Positions 18,368 through 27,579 are shown, counted from the first letter of the stretch. The stretch is 64,000 bases of DNA from Streptomyces rhizosphaerihabitans (GCF_025399795.1 NZ_JAODTZ010000020.1:93206-157205); one strand, 5' to 3'. Made by a program: numbers and translations. The notes: generated by a model not told the origin, from the letters alone.

Positions 18368-19879
18368 TCATGCCGTCCTCTGCTCGCCGATCGCGTCGGC
18401 GAGGGGCGTGTTCGCTTGGCCGACCGCGGCATTCCGCGCACGGAGAATCGCCCAACCGACCAGCGCCGCAGCCATCACGGTGAGCACGAGACCAGCCACC
18501 GTGGCGGCTTCCTGGAATTCCGCGGACTGCTGCGTGCTCCAGTTCGCTGTGGCGATGTCGCCGGTGAAGAGGGTCGCGAGAATGGTGCCGGTGACGGCGA
18601 TGCCGACGCCTGAGGTGACTTCGGTTGCGGTGTCGGTGAGCGCCGCGCCGATGGAGGTCCGGTCCTTGGGCAGGCCACCGAGCACGTTGACCGCGGCGAC
18701 GACGCCGGCCACGCGCATCCCGGCGGCTACGAGGACGAGTGCGATCGCGACCCATACGTATCCGAATCGGCTCAGCAGACTGTAGAGGGCGAGCCCGAAC
18801 ACGACCGCTGCGGCACCGAGCCATGCGGCGCGGCCGATACCCACGCGTTCCACGAGCGGATTGATGAACGGGCCTGCCGCGAGGAGGACGACGACCTGCG
18901 GCAGCATGCCGATGGCGGCGAGCGCGGGCGTCCACCCCCAGTCGAGCTGCAGTTGCAGGGTCACCAGGTAGCCGAGACCAGCGGTCGCCAGCCCCGCGGC
19001 GGCCTTGTAGGCCAGGCCGCTGGAAACGAGCGGGCGAGCGACGAGCTTCGGGTCGAGAAGCGGATAGCGGATCGAACGCTCACGGACGAAGAAGGAAATC
19101 GCCCCCGCGACGGCCACAGCGGTGGCCGTCCAGGGCGCCCACGAGCCGATGCCTTCGTTCACGAACAGTGTGGGCGCGACGAGCGCGAGCACGATCGCCG
19201 CCGTGCTCAGCACCGCTCCGAGGACATCCACCGGGTCGCGGTGGAGGTCAGCCGCCTCGTCCGCGGCTACACCGACCCGCACACCGATCACCGCGAGCAC
19301 GGCGATCGGCACGTTCACCAGCAGCAGGACCTGCCAGGGAGCGATGGCGAGCACGAAGCCTCCCAACGTCGGGCCGATCGCGAGCCCGACGAGACCGACG
19401 GTCGAGATGAGCGTTATCGCACGGACGCGCAGGCTCTCCTCCTCGAACAGCCGGAAGGCCAGCGCCATCGACCCTGGAGTCGTCATCGCCGCCGCGACAC
19501 CCATCACTGCCCGGACGACGATCAGTTGCTCCGCATTGGTGACGAAAGCGGTCGCCAGGCTCGCGACACCCAGCAGCACCAGCCCGACCAGCATGATCCG
19601 TCGCCGGCCGAACCGGTCGGCCACCGCGCCGAACACCAGCATCAGACCGCCGAACACGACTCCGTACGCGCCCGTCACCCATTGCAGCGCGATCGTCGAA
19701 GCACGCAACTCGCGTCCGATCGTGGGCAATGCGACGTTCAAGATCGAGTTGTCCAGCATCTCGAACAGAAACACTGCCGACAGCCCGGCCAAGGCCACCC
19801 AGGCCTCGCGCAACGACCGGGGCACAGGAGAGGGATCCGCCACAGCGAGTGCGGGTCCGGTTTCGTTGGGAGTGCTCAC
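18368..19879 (-). CDS. MFS multidrug exporter, DHA2 (14-TMS) type
   Basis: A 503-residue integral membrane protein with about 14 hydrophobic helices. The start FLFEMLDNSILNVALPTIGR matches the D1 motif region of EmrB/QacA transporters, and FGAVADRFGRRRIMLVG is motif A. These use the proton gradient to expel drugs or metabolites. The GTG at 19879 has AGGTGG upstream. It is divergent from a TetR gene 91 bases away with paired inverted repeats between them, the standard arrangement for a drug-inducible exporter. Confidence 0.9.
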   Translation of the reverse strand: MSTPNETGPALAVADPSPVPRSLREAWVALAGLSAVFLFEMLDNSILNVALPTIGRELRASTIALQWVTGAYGVVFGGLMLVFGAVADRFGRRRIMLVGLVLLGVASLATAFVTNAEQLIVVRAVMGVAAAMTTPGSMALAFRLFEEESLRVRAITLISTVGLVGLAIGPTLGGFVLAIAPWQVLLLVNVPIAVLAVIGVRVGVAADEAADLHRDPVDVLGAVLSTAAIVLALVAPTLFVNEGIGSWAPWTATAVAVAGAISFFVRERSIRYPLLDPKLVARPLVSSGLAYKAAAGLATAGLGYLVTLQLQLDWGWTPALAAIGMLPQVVVLLAAGPFINPLVERVGIGRAAWLGAAAVVFGLALYSLLSRFGYVWVAIALVLVAAGMRVAGVVAAVNVLGGLPKDRTSIGAALTDTATEVTSGVGIAVTGTILATLFTGDIATANWSTQQSAEFQEAATVAGLVLTVMAAALVGWAILRARNAAVGQANTPLADAIGEQRTA

Positions 19880-19890
19880 GAGCAGCCACC

Positions 19891-19912
19891 TAAGATAGAG
19901 AGGTCTGTCTTA
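19891..19912. promoter_or_regulatory. Inverted-repeat operator, MFS side
   Basis: TAAGATAGA and TCTGTCTTA flank a 4-base centre: 16 of 22 positions are self-complementary. It lies just upstream of the MFS start. The half-site TAAGATAG recurs at 19938 next to the tetR gene. Confidence 0.6.
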
Positions 19913-19937
19913 CGGCTGCCAGAGTAGGGCGCTAGAA

Positions 19938-19954
19938 TAAGATAGGCAAATCTT
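19938..19954. promoter_or_regulatory. Second operator half-site, tetR side
   Basis: TAAGATAG is repeated here and is followed by AAATCTT, forming an imperfect dyad AAGAT...ATCTT. It sits about 20 bases upstream of the AAGGAGG of the tetR gene. Two sites 47 bases apart could allow one regulator to control both promoters. Confidence 0.5.
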
Positions 19955-19970
19955 TCCAAGGAGGTTACGG

Positions 19971-20531
19971 ATGCCCGAGCGGCGCCGCGGAGCGGCACTG
20001 GAGAAGGCGCTCCTGGATGCGGCCTGGGAAGAACTCACGGACAGCGGCTACGCCAGGTTCACCATGGACGCCGTCGTTCGGCGCGCGGGCACCAGCCCTC
20101 CCGTCCTCTACCGCCGCTGGTCCGACCGTGACGAACTCGTCCGGGCAGTCGTCGTCCACATTCTGGAGAAGTACCGCCTCGGCATTCCCGACACGGGAAG
20201 CCTCCGGGAGGACGTCCTCACCCTCATGCGGGAGATCAACGCGACCCGTGTCCAGCTCATCACCGTCATGAGCGTGCACCTGGCCGGCTACTACCAGGAG
20301 ACCGGCGTCAGCCCCGGCGAGCTCCTCGCGAAGGGGCGCGCGAAAAGCGTCGACGTACTGTTCGACCGGGCCATCGACCGCGGCGAGATCAAACCGGGAC
20401 GCCTCACCGAACGCATCAAGTCCCTCCCCTTCGACTTGCTGCGCCACGAAATCCTTACGACCTTCGCCCCCGTACCCGACCATGTCCTCGAAGAGATCGT
20501 CGACACGATCTTCCTCCCCCTGGTGCACTGA
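19971..20531 (+). CDS. TetR-family regulator of the adjacent exporter
   Basis: A 186-residue TetR protein. The DNA-binding domain reads ALLDAAWEELTDSGYARFTM then AVVRRAGTSPPVLYRRWSDR, and the C-terminal part matches the TetR_C_16-like group that often controls MFS pumps. AAGGAGG precedes the ATG at 19971. Divergent orientation and shared inverted repeats make it the likely repressor of the MFS gene. Confidence 0.87.
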   Translation: MPERRRGAALEKALLDAAWEELTDSGYARFTMDAVVRRAGTSPPVLYRRWSDRDELVRAVVVHILEKYRLGIPDTGSLREDVLTLMREINATRVQLITVMSVHLAGYYQETGVSPGELLAKGRAKSVDVLFDRAIDRGEIKPGRLTERIKSLPFDLLRHEILTTFAPVPDHVLEEIVDTIFLPLVH

Positions 20532-20759
20532 CCCCAGCGGCAGCCAGAAGCTGGTCGAGGCGGTCCGACCCGGACAGTGGCGCTGTCGAAGATGACTCCG
20601 ACGGGCTCCACCGGGCTGTCGGGCGGGCGAGTTCCCCCGGCAACCGCACGATCCGTGTGGTGCCTTGTTCGGGATGTCCCACAGCCTCGACAGCACCGGT
20701 GCCGGAAACGCGGCCGGCCGCCTTTTGATCTGGACCTGTGACTCGCCGTCGGCGGAAGG

Positions 20760-21104
20760 TCAGAGTCCTGGTCCGTAGCCAGGGTCCGGGTGCTGTCGAG
20801 GGGTCCACCACTCCATGAGTCCCCAGATGCCGAACACGAGCGCGACCAGAGCCGCGAGTACCGAGACCCACGGCCGGCAGGTCCAGCGCGTGGTCAGCGA
20901 CCAGACCAGCAGCGGCACCAGAGCGCCGCCGAGCACGATGAGCGGAAGGTCGACGTAGAGCACCCGCAGGTTACGGGCATGGCCCTCGAACCCGCCGTCG
21001 ATACTGAACGCCGCCCGCGGTGCCCACACGAGTGCCGCTGTCGTCGCGCCGAGTCCGGCAAGGAGGCAACCGGCGCCGCCGGTGGTTCTTGAAGTGGTGT
21101 CCAT
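20760..21104 (-). CDS. Small four-helix membrane protein
   Basis: A 114-residue hypothetical membrane protein. Hydrophobic stretches are GCLLAGLGATTAALVWAP, VLYVDLPLIVLGGALVPLLV and VSVLAALVALVFGIWGLMEW, so three or four helices fill almost the whole chain. The start MDTTSRTTGG at 21104 was chosen because the upstream frame is not hydrophobic and looks non-coding. I do not recognise a family. It ends in a Pro/Gly tail (HPDPGYGPGL). Confidence 0.6.
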   Translation of the reverse strand: MDTTSRTTGGAGCLLAGLGATTAALVWAPRAAFSIDGGFEGHARNLRVLYVDLPLIVLGGALVPLLVWSLTTRWTCRPWVSVLAALVALVFGIWGLMEWWTPRQHPDPGYGPGL

Positions 21105-21389
21105 GTCCCGTCCAGTGGAATTCCGCCCCTGCCAGTGACGGACGCTGACGGCATGGTGCGTGGTTCCGCTCGGGTTCATGGACGGACACCCGGTCACGGC
21201 GGAGACATGGAAGGGAGGCCGGTCGGAACCAGTGGGAGGAGCCCGAGCGCGCCGCCGCCGACCGCGGGAACAAGGACGCGCAAGTCCCGCCGGGCGCAGT
21301 CTCGTTGAGTGTCCTTCCAGGTCCCGGGACTGCCCAGGGAATGTCAGTACCACCTGCGATGCTTCCGGAGCCACCCAGGAGGAGGAACC

Positions 21390-22013
21390 GTGAGCTTCGG
21401 CTACAAGACGTCATGGCTCGCTGTGCGCGACGCCGCACCGGAGGAGGTCGCCGACGCCCTCGGACTGCGGAACCGGCGGATCATGGACTGGACCGACGGC
21501 ACCAACGCCGCCTACCGCCAGGGAGTCTTCGTGGCCAGGCCGGTCCCCGACTGGACGATCGCCCACGGCCGGATCCATCTGGCCCCCGGAACCGAGGCCA
21601 CCGATCCACGCTTCCCCGCCTGGCTTCAGACGCTGAGTACGCAACTCGGGGATGTCCAGTTCTTCGCCACCGACCGCATCGGCGAGTACCACGCCTGGGC
21701 CAAGGCTGAATCCGGCGCGCTGACCCGCGCCTACTGCTACATCGGCATGAGTGGTGACGTTCCGCTGCACATCGGCGAACCCACCGACGTCGAGTTGGAA
21801 CTGGGTGTCGGACAGCGCTGGCTCGAAGACGGATGGCAGGACTGGCGGGAATCCGAATTGGACGCCTGGTCCGCCGCCATGCCCAGCGAACACCATGTCA
21901 TGCGAATCGCCCAGAATTGGGGTATCTGCCCCCTCGATATCCCGGACGACGCGGTCGACGTCCCAGGTATCCACGGCTTCCCGTCAGGCGTCGAGCCCAG
22001 CCACAAACCCTGA
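21390..22013 (+). CDS. Conserved hypothetical protein (207 aa)
   Basis: A soluble 207-residue protein with no motif I can name. The GTG at 21390 has GGAGGAGGA directly upstream, a strong ribosome-binding site. It is rich in Trp and acidic residues (DGWQDWRESELDAWSAAMPS) and begins FGYKTSWLAVRDAAPEEVAD, which resembles small actinomycete proteins of the SMI1/immunity-like type, but that is only an impression. It is monocistronic. Confidence 0.7.
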   Translation: MSFGYKTSWLAVRDAAPEEVADALGLRNRRIMDWTDGTNAAYRQGVFVARPVPDWTIAHGRIHLAPGTEATDPRFPAWLQTLSTQLGDVQFFATDRIGEYHAWAKAESGALTRAYCYIGMSGDVPLHIGEPTDVELELGVGQRWLEDGWQDWRESELDAWSAAMPSEHHVMRIAQNWGICPLDIPDDAVDVPGIHGFPSGVEPSHKP

Positions 22014-22254
22014 CGTTCGATCGAGAAAGGCCCTCACCGCGTCGGCGCGCGGTCCGGCACGCGCCGCGGGTGGTCAGCGGTCCGGCAGAGCCTCAACAAC
22101 TCGGGCAGGCCAACAGGTTGCGGCTGACGGCCCGCGAAGGCCCTGGCCTTCCAGATGTGAACCATGGTCAGGGCCGCCGGTGAAGTCTCGTCGACCGGTG
22201 AGATGGTTTCCGGGGATCTTCCGCTCCCACCACCGTGTCGGAGATCATCACCAT

Positions 22255-22809
22255 ATGAACTCTGAGCACGCGGCCTATGAAGCACGCTTCGGCTGGACCG
22301 CCCGAACGGTGCTGATGACCCTGATAGGCCTCGCCTTCTTCGGTTGCGCCTTCCTCCCGAACGCACCGCTCCTCATGGCCGTGTCGGTCGGCGCGTTCGG
22401 GCTCGTCGGCCTCCTGACGTTCAGCGTGGGTGCGCTCTCCCGCAAGGTCGCGCTCCGAGTCGACGAGAACGGCGTCACACTGGGGGGAAGCCCGCTTCCC
22501 GTCGGCTACAAGACGGACGTCGTGCCTTGGACGGACATCATCTCCGTCGTGCTGTGGACTCAACACGTAGGCCGGAAGAAGATGCCTTACATAGGACTTC
22601 AGCGGAAGCAGGGATCTCCGCAGCTTCCCGGCCAGCCGTACGGCCCTCATCGCCAACGGATGTACGAGACTTTGATTCCTCATGTATCACCCGAAATCGT
22701 CCATGCAAGCCGACCGGTCAACTTGTGGAACCTCGACCGCGCTCGCCTCGAATCCGCAGTGGAAACCTTCGCGCCACAGGTCGAAGTCGTCGACATCAGC
22801 CATAGATGA
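22255..22809 (+). CDS. Membrane protein of unknown function (184 aa)
   Basis: Two adjacent transmembrane helices at residues 19-58 (TVLMTLIGLAFFGCAFLP, MAVSVGAFGLVGLLTFSV) are followed by a soluble domain with VALRVDENGVTLGG and VPWTDIISVVLWTQ. The pattern 'two helices, then a PH-like beta domain' resembles the bacterial PH (YdbT/DUF304-type) membrane proteins. The ATG at 22255 is the only suitable start. No operon partner. Confidence 0.65.
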   Translation: MNSEHAAYEARFGWTARTVLMTLIGLAFFGCAFLPNAPLLMAVSVGAFGLVGLLTFSVGALSRKVALRVDENGVTLGGSPLPVGYKTDVVPWTDIISVVLWTQHVGRKKMPYIGLQRKQGSPQLPGQPYGPHRQRMYETLIPHVSPEIVHASRPVNLWNLDRARLESAVETFAPQVEVVDISHR

Positions 22810-22913
22810 AGCCCGGCTGACCGCCCCGGTTCAGGGCGAGTTCTCACCGAGCCCTCGCGGGTGCCAGGGACGACGGAAGTCGACGACGCGTCTGCCGCTG
22901 CCAGAATCAGCGC

Positions 22914-23282
22914 ATGCTGAGGATCGGATCCATCGTGATGGGTGTCTCGGATGTGCCGCGCGCTGCCGCGTTCTGGACGGAGGCTCTGGGTTACGTCCCG
23001 CGCGAGGAGATGGAAGACGACTGGGTGGTGCTGGTGCCGGCGGAGGGGTACGGGCCCCAACTGTCGCTCGGCCTCAGCGAGACGGTGGTCCAGACGTATC
23101 CGCGGGTCCATCTGGACCTCTACGCCGGGGACGCGGCAGACCAGGCGGCCGAGGTCGAGAGACTGGTGGCCCTGGGCGCCCAGCGCGTGGACTGGGATCT
23201 CTATCCCCACGACGCGGATTTCATCGTGCTCGCCGACCCCGAGGGCAATCGGTTCTGCGTCATCGACACCGGTCACGGTTGA
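22914..23282 (+). CDS. VOC (glyoxalase-like) family protein
   Basis: A 122-residue vicinal-oxygen-chelate protein with IGSIVMGVSDVPRAAAFW at the start and VLADPEGNRFCVIDTGHG at the end, the standard Glu/Asp-Pro-Glu-Gly-Asn signature. It belongs to the glyoxalase-like subgroup common in Streptomyces and may bind a small hydrophobic compound. The ATG at 22914 has no clear Shine-Dalgarno sequence. Confidence 0.85.
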   Translation: MLRIGSIVMGVSDVPRAAAFWTEALGYVPREEMEDDWVVLVPAEGYGPQLSLGLSETVVQTYPRVHLDLYAGDAADQAAEVERLVALGAQRVDWDLYPHDADFIVLADPEGNRFCVIDTGHG

Positions 23283-23405
23283 CGGACTGCCGGCAGCCGC
23301 AGACAACTCGCCGAGGGAGCCGTACGGGAGGACCGGCGGCGCCCTCGCGGCCATGCGCTGGGGGCTTCTGACCGTGATCTACAACGACGCGTGTGGGCCG
23401 CTCTC

Positions 23406-23468
23406 CTGAATGGCCCCAAGGTGTCCGCCCTCGGACGGTGGCTGAATGGTCCCAAGGTGCCCGCCCTC
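23406..23468. repeat. Two 27-bp direct repeats, possible insertion-sequence end
   Basis: Copies at 23406-23432 and 23442-23468, each beginning CTGAATGG and ending CCGCCCTC, match at 25 of 27 bases with a 36-base period. Multiple direct repeats of this size at an element end are known for IS21-family elements. No transposase remains nearby, so this may be a solo end left by an excised or decayed element. Confidence 0.45.
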
Positions 23469-23527
23469 ACGGCAGGAGGCGGGGCTGCCGTGCTCGGTAC
23501 CTAGGCGCGCAGGCCGGCGCCGCGTGA

Positions 23528-23936
23528 TCACCCCGCCGCACCGAACCAGGTCCGCAGCGGCTCGTCGAGGTCCTGGCTCGGAGCCGTCCAGCACACATGC
23601 CCGTCAAGCCTGACCAGCACCGCCTCCACGCCGTCCCACGGCAGCGCTCCCACCAGCACCGCCTTGATCCGGTCCCGGTAGGACAGAACCGGCGCGAGAT
23701 ACTTCTCGTCGGTCATCAGCAGCACTCCCTGGCCCGTGTGGAACAGGTCGCTCGCCCAGCCGTCCTCGACCTCGAGACTCGACCAGCTCGTACTCGTCGC
23801 CGTAGAACAGGCGGAAACGGCGGGCCACTTCCTCGGTCGTGACGTCGGCCAGCTCGATGTCCCCGCCGGAATACACGAACCGGGCCAGGCCCGGCTCGCC
23901 GATCGGTACGACGCTGGCGAAGCTCCCGTCCGGCCG
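23528..23936 (-). pseudogene. FAD-dependent monooxygenase remnant
   Basis: Two abutting frames carry separate parts of one class A flavin monooxygenase. The upstream frame (23774-23936) has SFASVVPIGEPGLARFVYSG and EEVARRFRLFYGDEYELVE. From 23773 a different frame continues with VEDGWASDLFHTGQGVLLMT and ends VRLDGHVCW...LRTWFGAAG, the thioredoxin-like C-terminus of the PgaE/phenol-hydroxylase group. The whole N-terminal FAD domain and the internal GD motif are missing (roughly 200 or more residues inside alone), so this is a heavily deleted pseudogene. Confidence 0.65.
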
Positions 23937-24008
23937 ACTCCTCCGGGCCTGGCCCATCGACGTCCATCCGGTCGGCGGCTGCGCCGTACCGGCGCCGAGC
24001 ACGACACT

Positions 24009-24240
24009 CGTACTCGCGAAGCAGGTCCTCGATACGCCGGTTGGCGACGTCCCGCCGTCCGTCGAGACACTTCGCATAGCGGGTCAACAGGACCTCGACG
24101 CTGTTGCCGGCGCGCTCGGCCACCTCGGTAGGGTCGACGCCCGCGTTGAGCCACGTCGACAGCGCCGAGTGACGAAGATCGTACGGGCGACTCGCGAGCG
24201 GCGACATCGCGACAGCCGGTGGAAGGGCGCACGGGGTGGT
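24009..24240 (-). pseudogene. Tyrosine recombinase (phage-type integrase) C-terminal remnant
   Basis: About 75 codons of an integrase C-terminus. SPLASRPYDLRHSALSTW holds the HxxR catalytic box, followed by AGVDPTEVAERAGNSVEVLL and TRYAKCLDG with the nucleophilic Tyr. This is the usual ending of integrases of actinomycete integrative elements. The N-terminal two-thirds, an excisionase and an att-bearing tRNA are all absent, and downstream the frame runs into the monooxygenase fragment, so it is a dead relic of an integrated element. Confidence 0.75.
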
Positions 24241-24657
24241 CCGCGGACACGCTCACGGGCCGGACGGCCGCCGCCGCTGGTGCGCGGCGGCGGCCGTGGT
24301 CGCAAGGACGCGAGGCCCCCCCGGGCCATCGTGTTCTCACGCACTGCCCTCCGTGGCGGCGGGGTTGCGGGAGCACCCCGAGTGGAAAACGCCGGGAGGA
24401 CGGAAGCTGGAGCCGCGTTCTCCGACGATGCGGCTCCGGCCGGCCTCGATTGCGACTCGGGGGCTGGGAGCCTGGGGAGGGGACTTGCCGGTTCCGTCGA
24501 TACCCGAACCGAAGTCCCGCCTGCCCTGTTGGGAGCCTAGAGCAGTTGCAGGACGAGCGGAACAGGGCGTGACGTACGCGTTCTCGCCTCGCGGCGGCTT
24601 CGGCACCTGGCAGGCACGGCTGGCAGAGGGTGTGCGCACGCCCGGAGACCGCGTCGG
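24241..24657. other. Gene-free stretch
   Basis: About 417 bases between the integrase relic and the next small gene. No frame has coding character or a start signal, and no repeat or hairpin stands out. Confidence 0.4.
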
Positions 24658-24903
24658 TCACCCGCGGCGTCCGCGGTCCCGCCGGTCCTCGCGATTCCAG
24701 CGCGCTCGGTGCTGACGGCTGTAGCGGCGGTCCCAGCGGTCCTGACGGTCCCGGTAGTCCTGGTACTCAGCGAAGTCCGACCCGCCACCACGGCCGTAGC
24801 GGGTGGCTCCGAAGGCCAACACAGCCGCGGCGACCCACCAGATGGGGTTCAGGAAGCCGAAGCCGAACAGGACCACGATCAGGACGAGAAGCAGAACGAA
24901 CAC
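24658..24903 (-). CDS. Small hydrophobic membrane protein with charged tail
   Basis: An 81-residue protein. Residues 1-30 form one or two helices (VLLLVLIVVLFGFGFLN, WWVAAAVLAFGA). The rest is extremely charged, rich in Arg/Asp/Tyr (QDYRDRQDRWDRRYSRQ). The GTG at 24903 has GGGAGGAC upstream. Similar tiny hydrophobic proteins are common near stress genes in Streptomyces; function unknown. Confidence 0.7.
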   Translation of the reverse strand: MFVLLLVLIVVLFGFGFLNPIWWVAAAVLAFGATRYGRGGGSDFAEYQDYRDRQDRWDRRYSRQHRARWNREDRRDRGRRG

Positions 24904-25453
24904 AGTGGTCCTCCCAGAGAGCGGAACACAGCATCGGTACCGGGGACTGGGGCCTTACCCACAGCGTAGTCCTGCCTGAAAACTGCCGATAGCGCGCGAC
25001 ACATCGTCTACTGCCGCACGTCGATGGCCACTTGACACCCGTCGAGGAAATACGGGCAGGGCTCGCGTACGATCCGCCGCCCCTGCCCCCGGCACAGCGA
25101 CCCCGACGCGGCCTGGTGGAAGGAGCATGTACTGCCGCCGACCGAGCCGACGGACACCCTCACCGAGGGCGCCTCCACCCCAGCTGCCCCAGGCCTGCCC
25201 CTGGAACTCCCCTATACCGACGTCGTGTTGACACTGGAAGGCGCCGGGCGTTGACTGACAGCACGCGACGTAGGGGCATGCCAATCCGGATCATTCGGGC
25301 GACGCATTTCCTCCTTCCCGCTCCGCCCTGCCCCCGCGGAATCACGAGTCTTCCCGCGATCCGGAGGTCCGGCGATGCCGCGGATTCCTCTCCTTCCGCC
25401 GATCCGTACCGACCGCGGTCGCAGGTAGTCCACCTTCAACGACGAGGCCGACC
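24904..25453. other. Gene-free stretch upstream of csbD
   Basis: About 550 bases between divergent small genes. Frames here show no family resemblance. A 17-codon frame at 25375 (PRIPLLPPIRTDRGRR) has CGGAGG upstream but nothing else to support it. The promoters of both flanking genes should be here. Confidence 0.35.
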
Positions 25454-25627
25454 ATGAGTGTTGGACGAACCGTCAAGAACAGGTCGCAGGAAATCAAGGG
25501 CCGGATCACCGAAGCGTTGGGCCGGGCCACCCGCAACGGGAAACTGGAACGGCGGGGCAAGGTCGAACGGATCTCCGGCAATCTGAGGCAGGCGGGTGAG
25601 AAGGCGAGGCAGGCCTTCAAGCGGTGA
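25454..25627 (+). CDS. CsbD-like stress protein
   Basis: A 57-residue soluble protein beginning SVGRTVKNRSQEIKGRITEA with the CsbD family pattern: K-x-K-G-x-x-x-E-A-x-G, then GKLERRGKVERISGNLRQ. CsbD genes are usually under general-stress sigma control; the biochemical role is unknown. A four-helix fold is expected. It heads a series of small stress-type genes on the same strand. Confidence 0.85.
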   Translation: MSVGRTVKNRSQEIKGRITEALGRATRNGKLERRGKVERISGNLRQAGEKARQAFKR

Positions 25628-25711
25628 ACGCAAATACCGCGGGCGGTTCCCCCGTCGTACGAACACGGTCTCGTCGGCATCGACGCGGAATTCGCCAGGA
25701 GGACTGAGGGA

Positions 25712-25897
25712 ATGGCAGCCGTGTTCATTGTCGTGATCACCACCTTGATCGTCCTCGCGACGACGGCCGTACTCGTGGGACGTGGACCGGTCCGGTACAG
25801 CGGCGGCCCGAGCCTGCGCTTCGGACCCTCGTACGACCCTGCCCTCACCCATGACGAAGACCCCGGCGTGGCTGATCCGAGACCCGGCCGGCATTGA
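25712..25897 (+). CDS. Single-pass small membrane protein
   Basis: A 61-residue protein with one N-terminal helix (VFIVVITTLIVLATTAVLVG) and a polar tail (GPSYDPALTHDEDPG). GGAGGACTGAGGGA precedes the ATG. No family recognised. Its position after CsbD suggests the same stress regulon (inference). Confidence 0.6.
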   Translation: MAAVFIVVITTLIVLATTAVLVGRGPVRYSGGPSLRFGPSYDPALTHDEDPGVADPRPGRH

Positions 25898-26213
25898 AGC
25901 CGTACGGCTCCCTCCGAAAAGATCACCGATGCGCGTCCGACCGCCTCAGCCCAGGCGGCAGAGGCTCCGAAATCGGCCCATGGCGACCAAAGGCGCAGGT
26001 ATGTCAACACGCATGTGTGCGTATCGACGTCATCCTGGACCGAAGGCGGTGATCGCCGTGGCCGCCACCGCCGCGTTCCGGGCGCCGCGAGGCCGGCCGG
26101 GAAGACGTCCCAAAGCCACAGACCGCAGTACCGTTGGTTTTGGGTTGGTTCACTCTCACGTGCAACCGCCCGGAAGGGCGGCTCCGGCGTGTTTGCGCCG
26201 GAGCCGTTGACTC
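25898..26213. other. Gene-free stretch ending in a hairpin
   Basis: About 316 bases without a supported gene. The only clear element is the hairpin at 26180-26205. Confidence 0.4.
26180..26205. terminator. Hairpin terminator
   Basis: A perfect 10-bp stem GGCTCCGGCG / CGCCGGAGCC with a 6-base loop. It ends nine bases before the start of a small gene at 26214, so it could also act on that gene's leader. Confidence 0.65.
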
Positions 26214-26357
26214 ATGCCTCGTGAGGATGCCGCGCCTGGAAGGGATGGGGCCACGGACGACATCCTGCCCGCCGAACAGGAGAAGGGGATCTTCCAGCAC
26301 TACGGCATGACCTACCAGCCAGGTGTGAACGGCGAACGCCAACTCGCGCGACGCTGA
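26214..26357 (+). CDS. Small hypothetical protein (47 aa)
   Basis: A 47-residue polar peptide, starting PREDAAPGRDGATDDILPAE and containing GIFQHYGMTYQPG. No signal peptide or helix of membrane type. I do not recognise it. It is supported only by codon bias and its position between stress-type small genes; there is no clear ribosome-binding site. Confidence 0.4.
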   Translation: MPREDAAPGRDGATDDILPAEQEKGIFQHYGMTYQPGVNGERQLARR

Positions 26358-26437
26358 GCGACGCTGAGCGACGGCACCCTGTCCCACCCGGACCGGTCCG
26401 ATCCGATCCGATCCTTGCCAAAGAAGGCGTTCAGACG

Positions 26438-26782
26438 ATGGTGCTCTTCCTTCTCCTCGTCCTCGCTGCCGTCATCCTGGGAATCATCGGCGTCACAGCG
26501 CAGGGCCTGGGATATCTGCTGGTCATCGGCGTCGTGCTTCTCATGGCCGATGCCGCCATCGCATACGCCCGATGGTCCCGGAGCACCAGGTGTCGCCCCC
26601 ATCCGCCGGCGGCGGGCGACGGGCGACCGCGCGTCCGGCACACCGTGGAACCCGCACCACGGGAACCGTCTGCCGGACTCCGGCCAGGCGCGCACAGGCT
26701 CCTGCCGCTCTCCTGCACCTCCGGCCACGGGGCCCCTGATGATCCCACCCGAGACCGACGCCGTCTCCGGCCGCCCGGTTGA
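26438..26782 (+). CDS. Small hydrophobic protein, extended C-terminus
   Basis: Residues 1-45 are two helices (VLFLLLVLAAVILGIIGV and YLLVIGVVLLMADAAIAYA), like the 45-55 aa hydrophobic proteins found beside CsbD genes. The rest (to 114 aa) is Arg/Pro-rich with no family character, so the natural stop may have been lost. AAGAAGG lies about ten bases before the ATG at 26438. Confidence 0.6.
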   Translation: MVLFLLLVLAAVILGIIGVTAQGLGYLLVIGVVLLMADAAIAYARWSRSTRCRPHPPAAGDGRPRVRHTVEPAPREPSAGLRPGAHRLLPLSCTSGHGAPDDPTRDRRRLRPPG

Positions 26783-26998
26783 TGACCACCGCCCCGGATC
26801 CGGGGGTGGGTGAACGGTGGGCTGCACAATGGGCGGTGTTCGGAACCGGTGCCTCGACAGGGCCCGTCCGACGTGCGTGGGAGTAACGTGGAGGCATCGA
26901 GAGTACTTCGCACACCGGCCACCATGCCCGTGTCGTTCTCGGCGAGTGACGACACCGGGCCGCCACGTCAAGCGGCGGCCGGGAGACAGGTGCCCGCG

Positions 26999-27574
26999 AT
27001 GTCCGCGACCACCAACCACCCCCCGCTGCGGATCGCGCCCTTCAGGGCTCCGACCGCTCGTCTCGCACTGAAGACCGTCAGTACGTCCCGAGGCTCTCTC
27101 GACGGTGCCTGGTGGCCCCACTCCCGGGACCTGGCTCACGAACTCTCTGCTCTGGCCGACGTACTGGACCCACTGTCCGGACGGATCACCCGGATCGCCG
27201 TCAACCCGACGTACTGGCCGGCCATCCCGAGCAGCGTGCCCGTCAACGGTCATCTGGTGAAGCTCCGTTGGTTCACAACGGAGCTGGACCCCCACAAGAT
27301 CCTGCTGCTCTCCCACACCACGGGCAGCTGGAACCTGCTGGTGGTACCGCCGGAGGCCGGGGCCGCGGCGGCCGGACGCCTGATGACCGCCGCGAGCGAC
27401 GGCTCCGGCCCTCCGACGACCGCGAGCGCGCTCATCGCGGCGGAACACGCCCTCCATGGTGGTTCCGTGACTGACCGGGACCAGGATTCCGAGGAACCCT
27501 GGGAGGAGGGCGATGACGCCTCCTCCTGCCGGACAGCCGGCGCCCGAACCAGCCTCCTGATCACGGCGAACTGA
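26999..27574 (+). CDS. DUF5994 family protein
   Basis: A 191-residue protein with the DUF5994 signature: RLALKTVSTSRGSLDGAWWP, HSRDLAHELSALADVLDP, GRITRIAVNPTYWP and WNLLVVPPEAG. The family is restricted to actinomycetes and has no assigned function; the repeated Trp and His positions suggest a compact beta domain. The start at 26999 is where homology begins; the frame is open upstream to 26810. A second, minus-strand copy lies at 28017. Confidence 0.8.
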   Translation: MSATTNHPPLRIAPFRAPTARLALKTVSTSRGSLDGAWWPHSRDLAHELSALADVLDPLSGRITRIAVNPTYWPAIPSSVPVNGHLVKLRWFTTELDPHKILLLSHTTGSWNLLVVPPEAGAAAAGRLMTAASDGSGPPTTASALIAAEHALHGGSVTDRDQDSEEPWEEGDDASSCRTAGARTSLLITAN

Positions 27575-27579
27575 GCATC

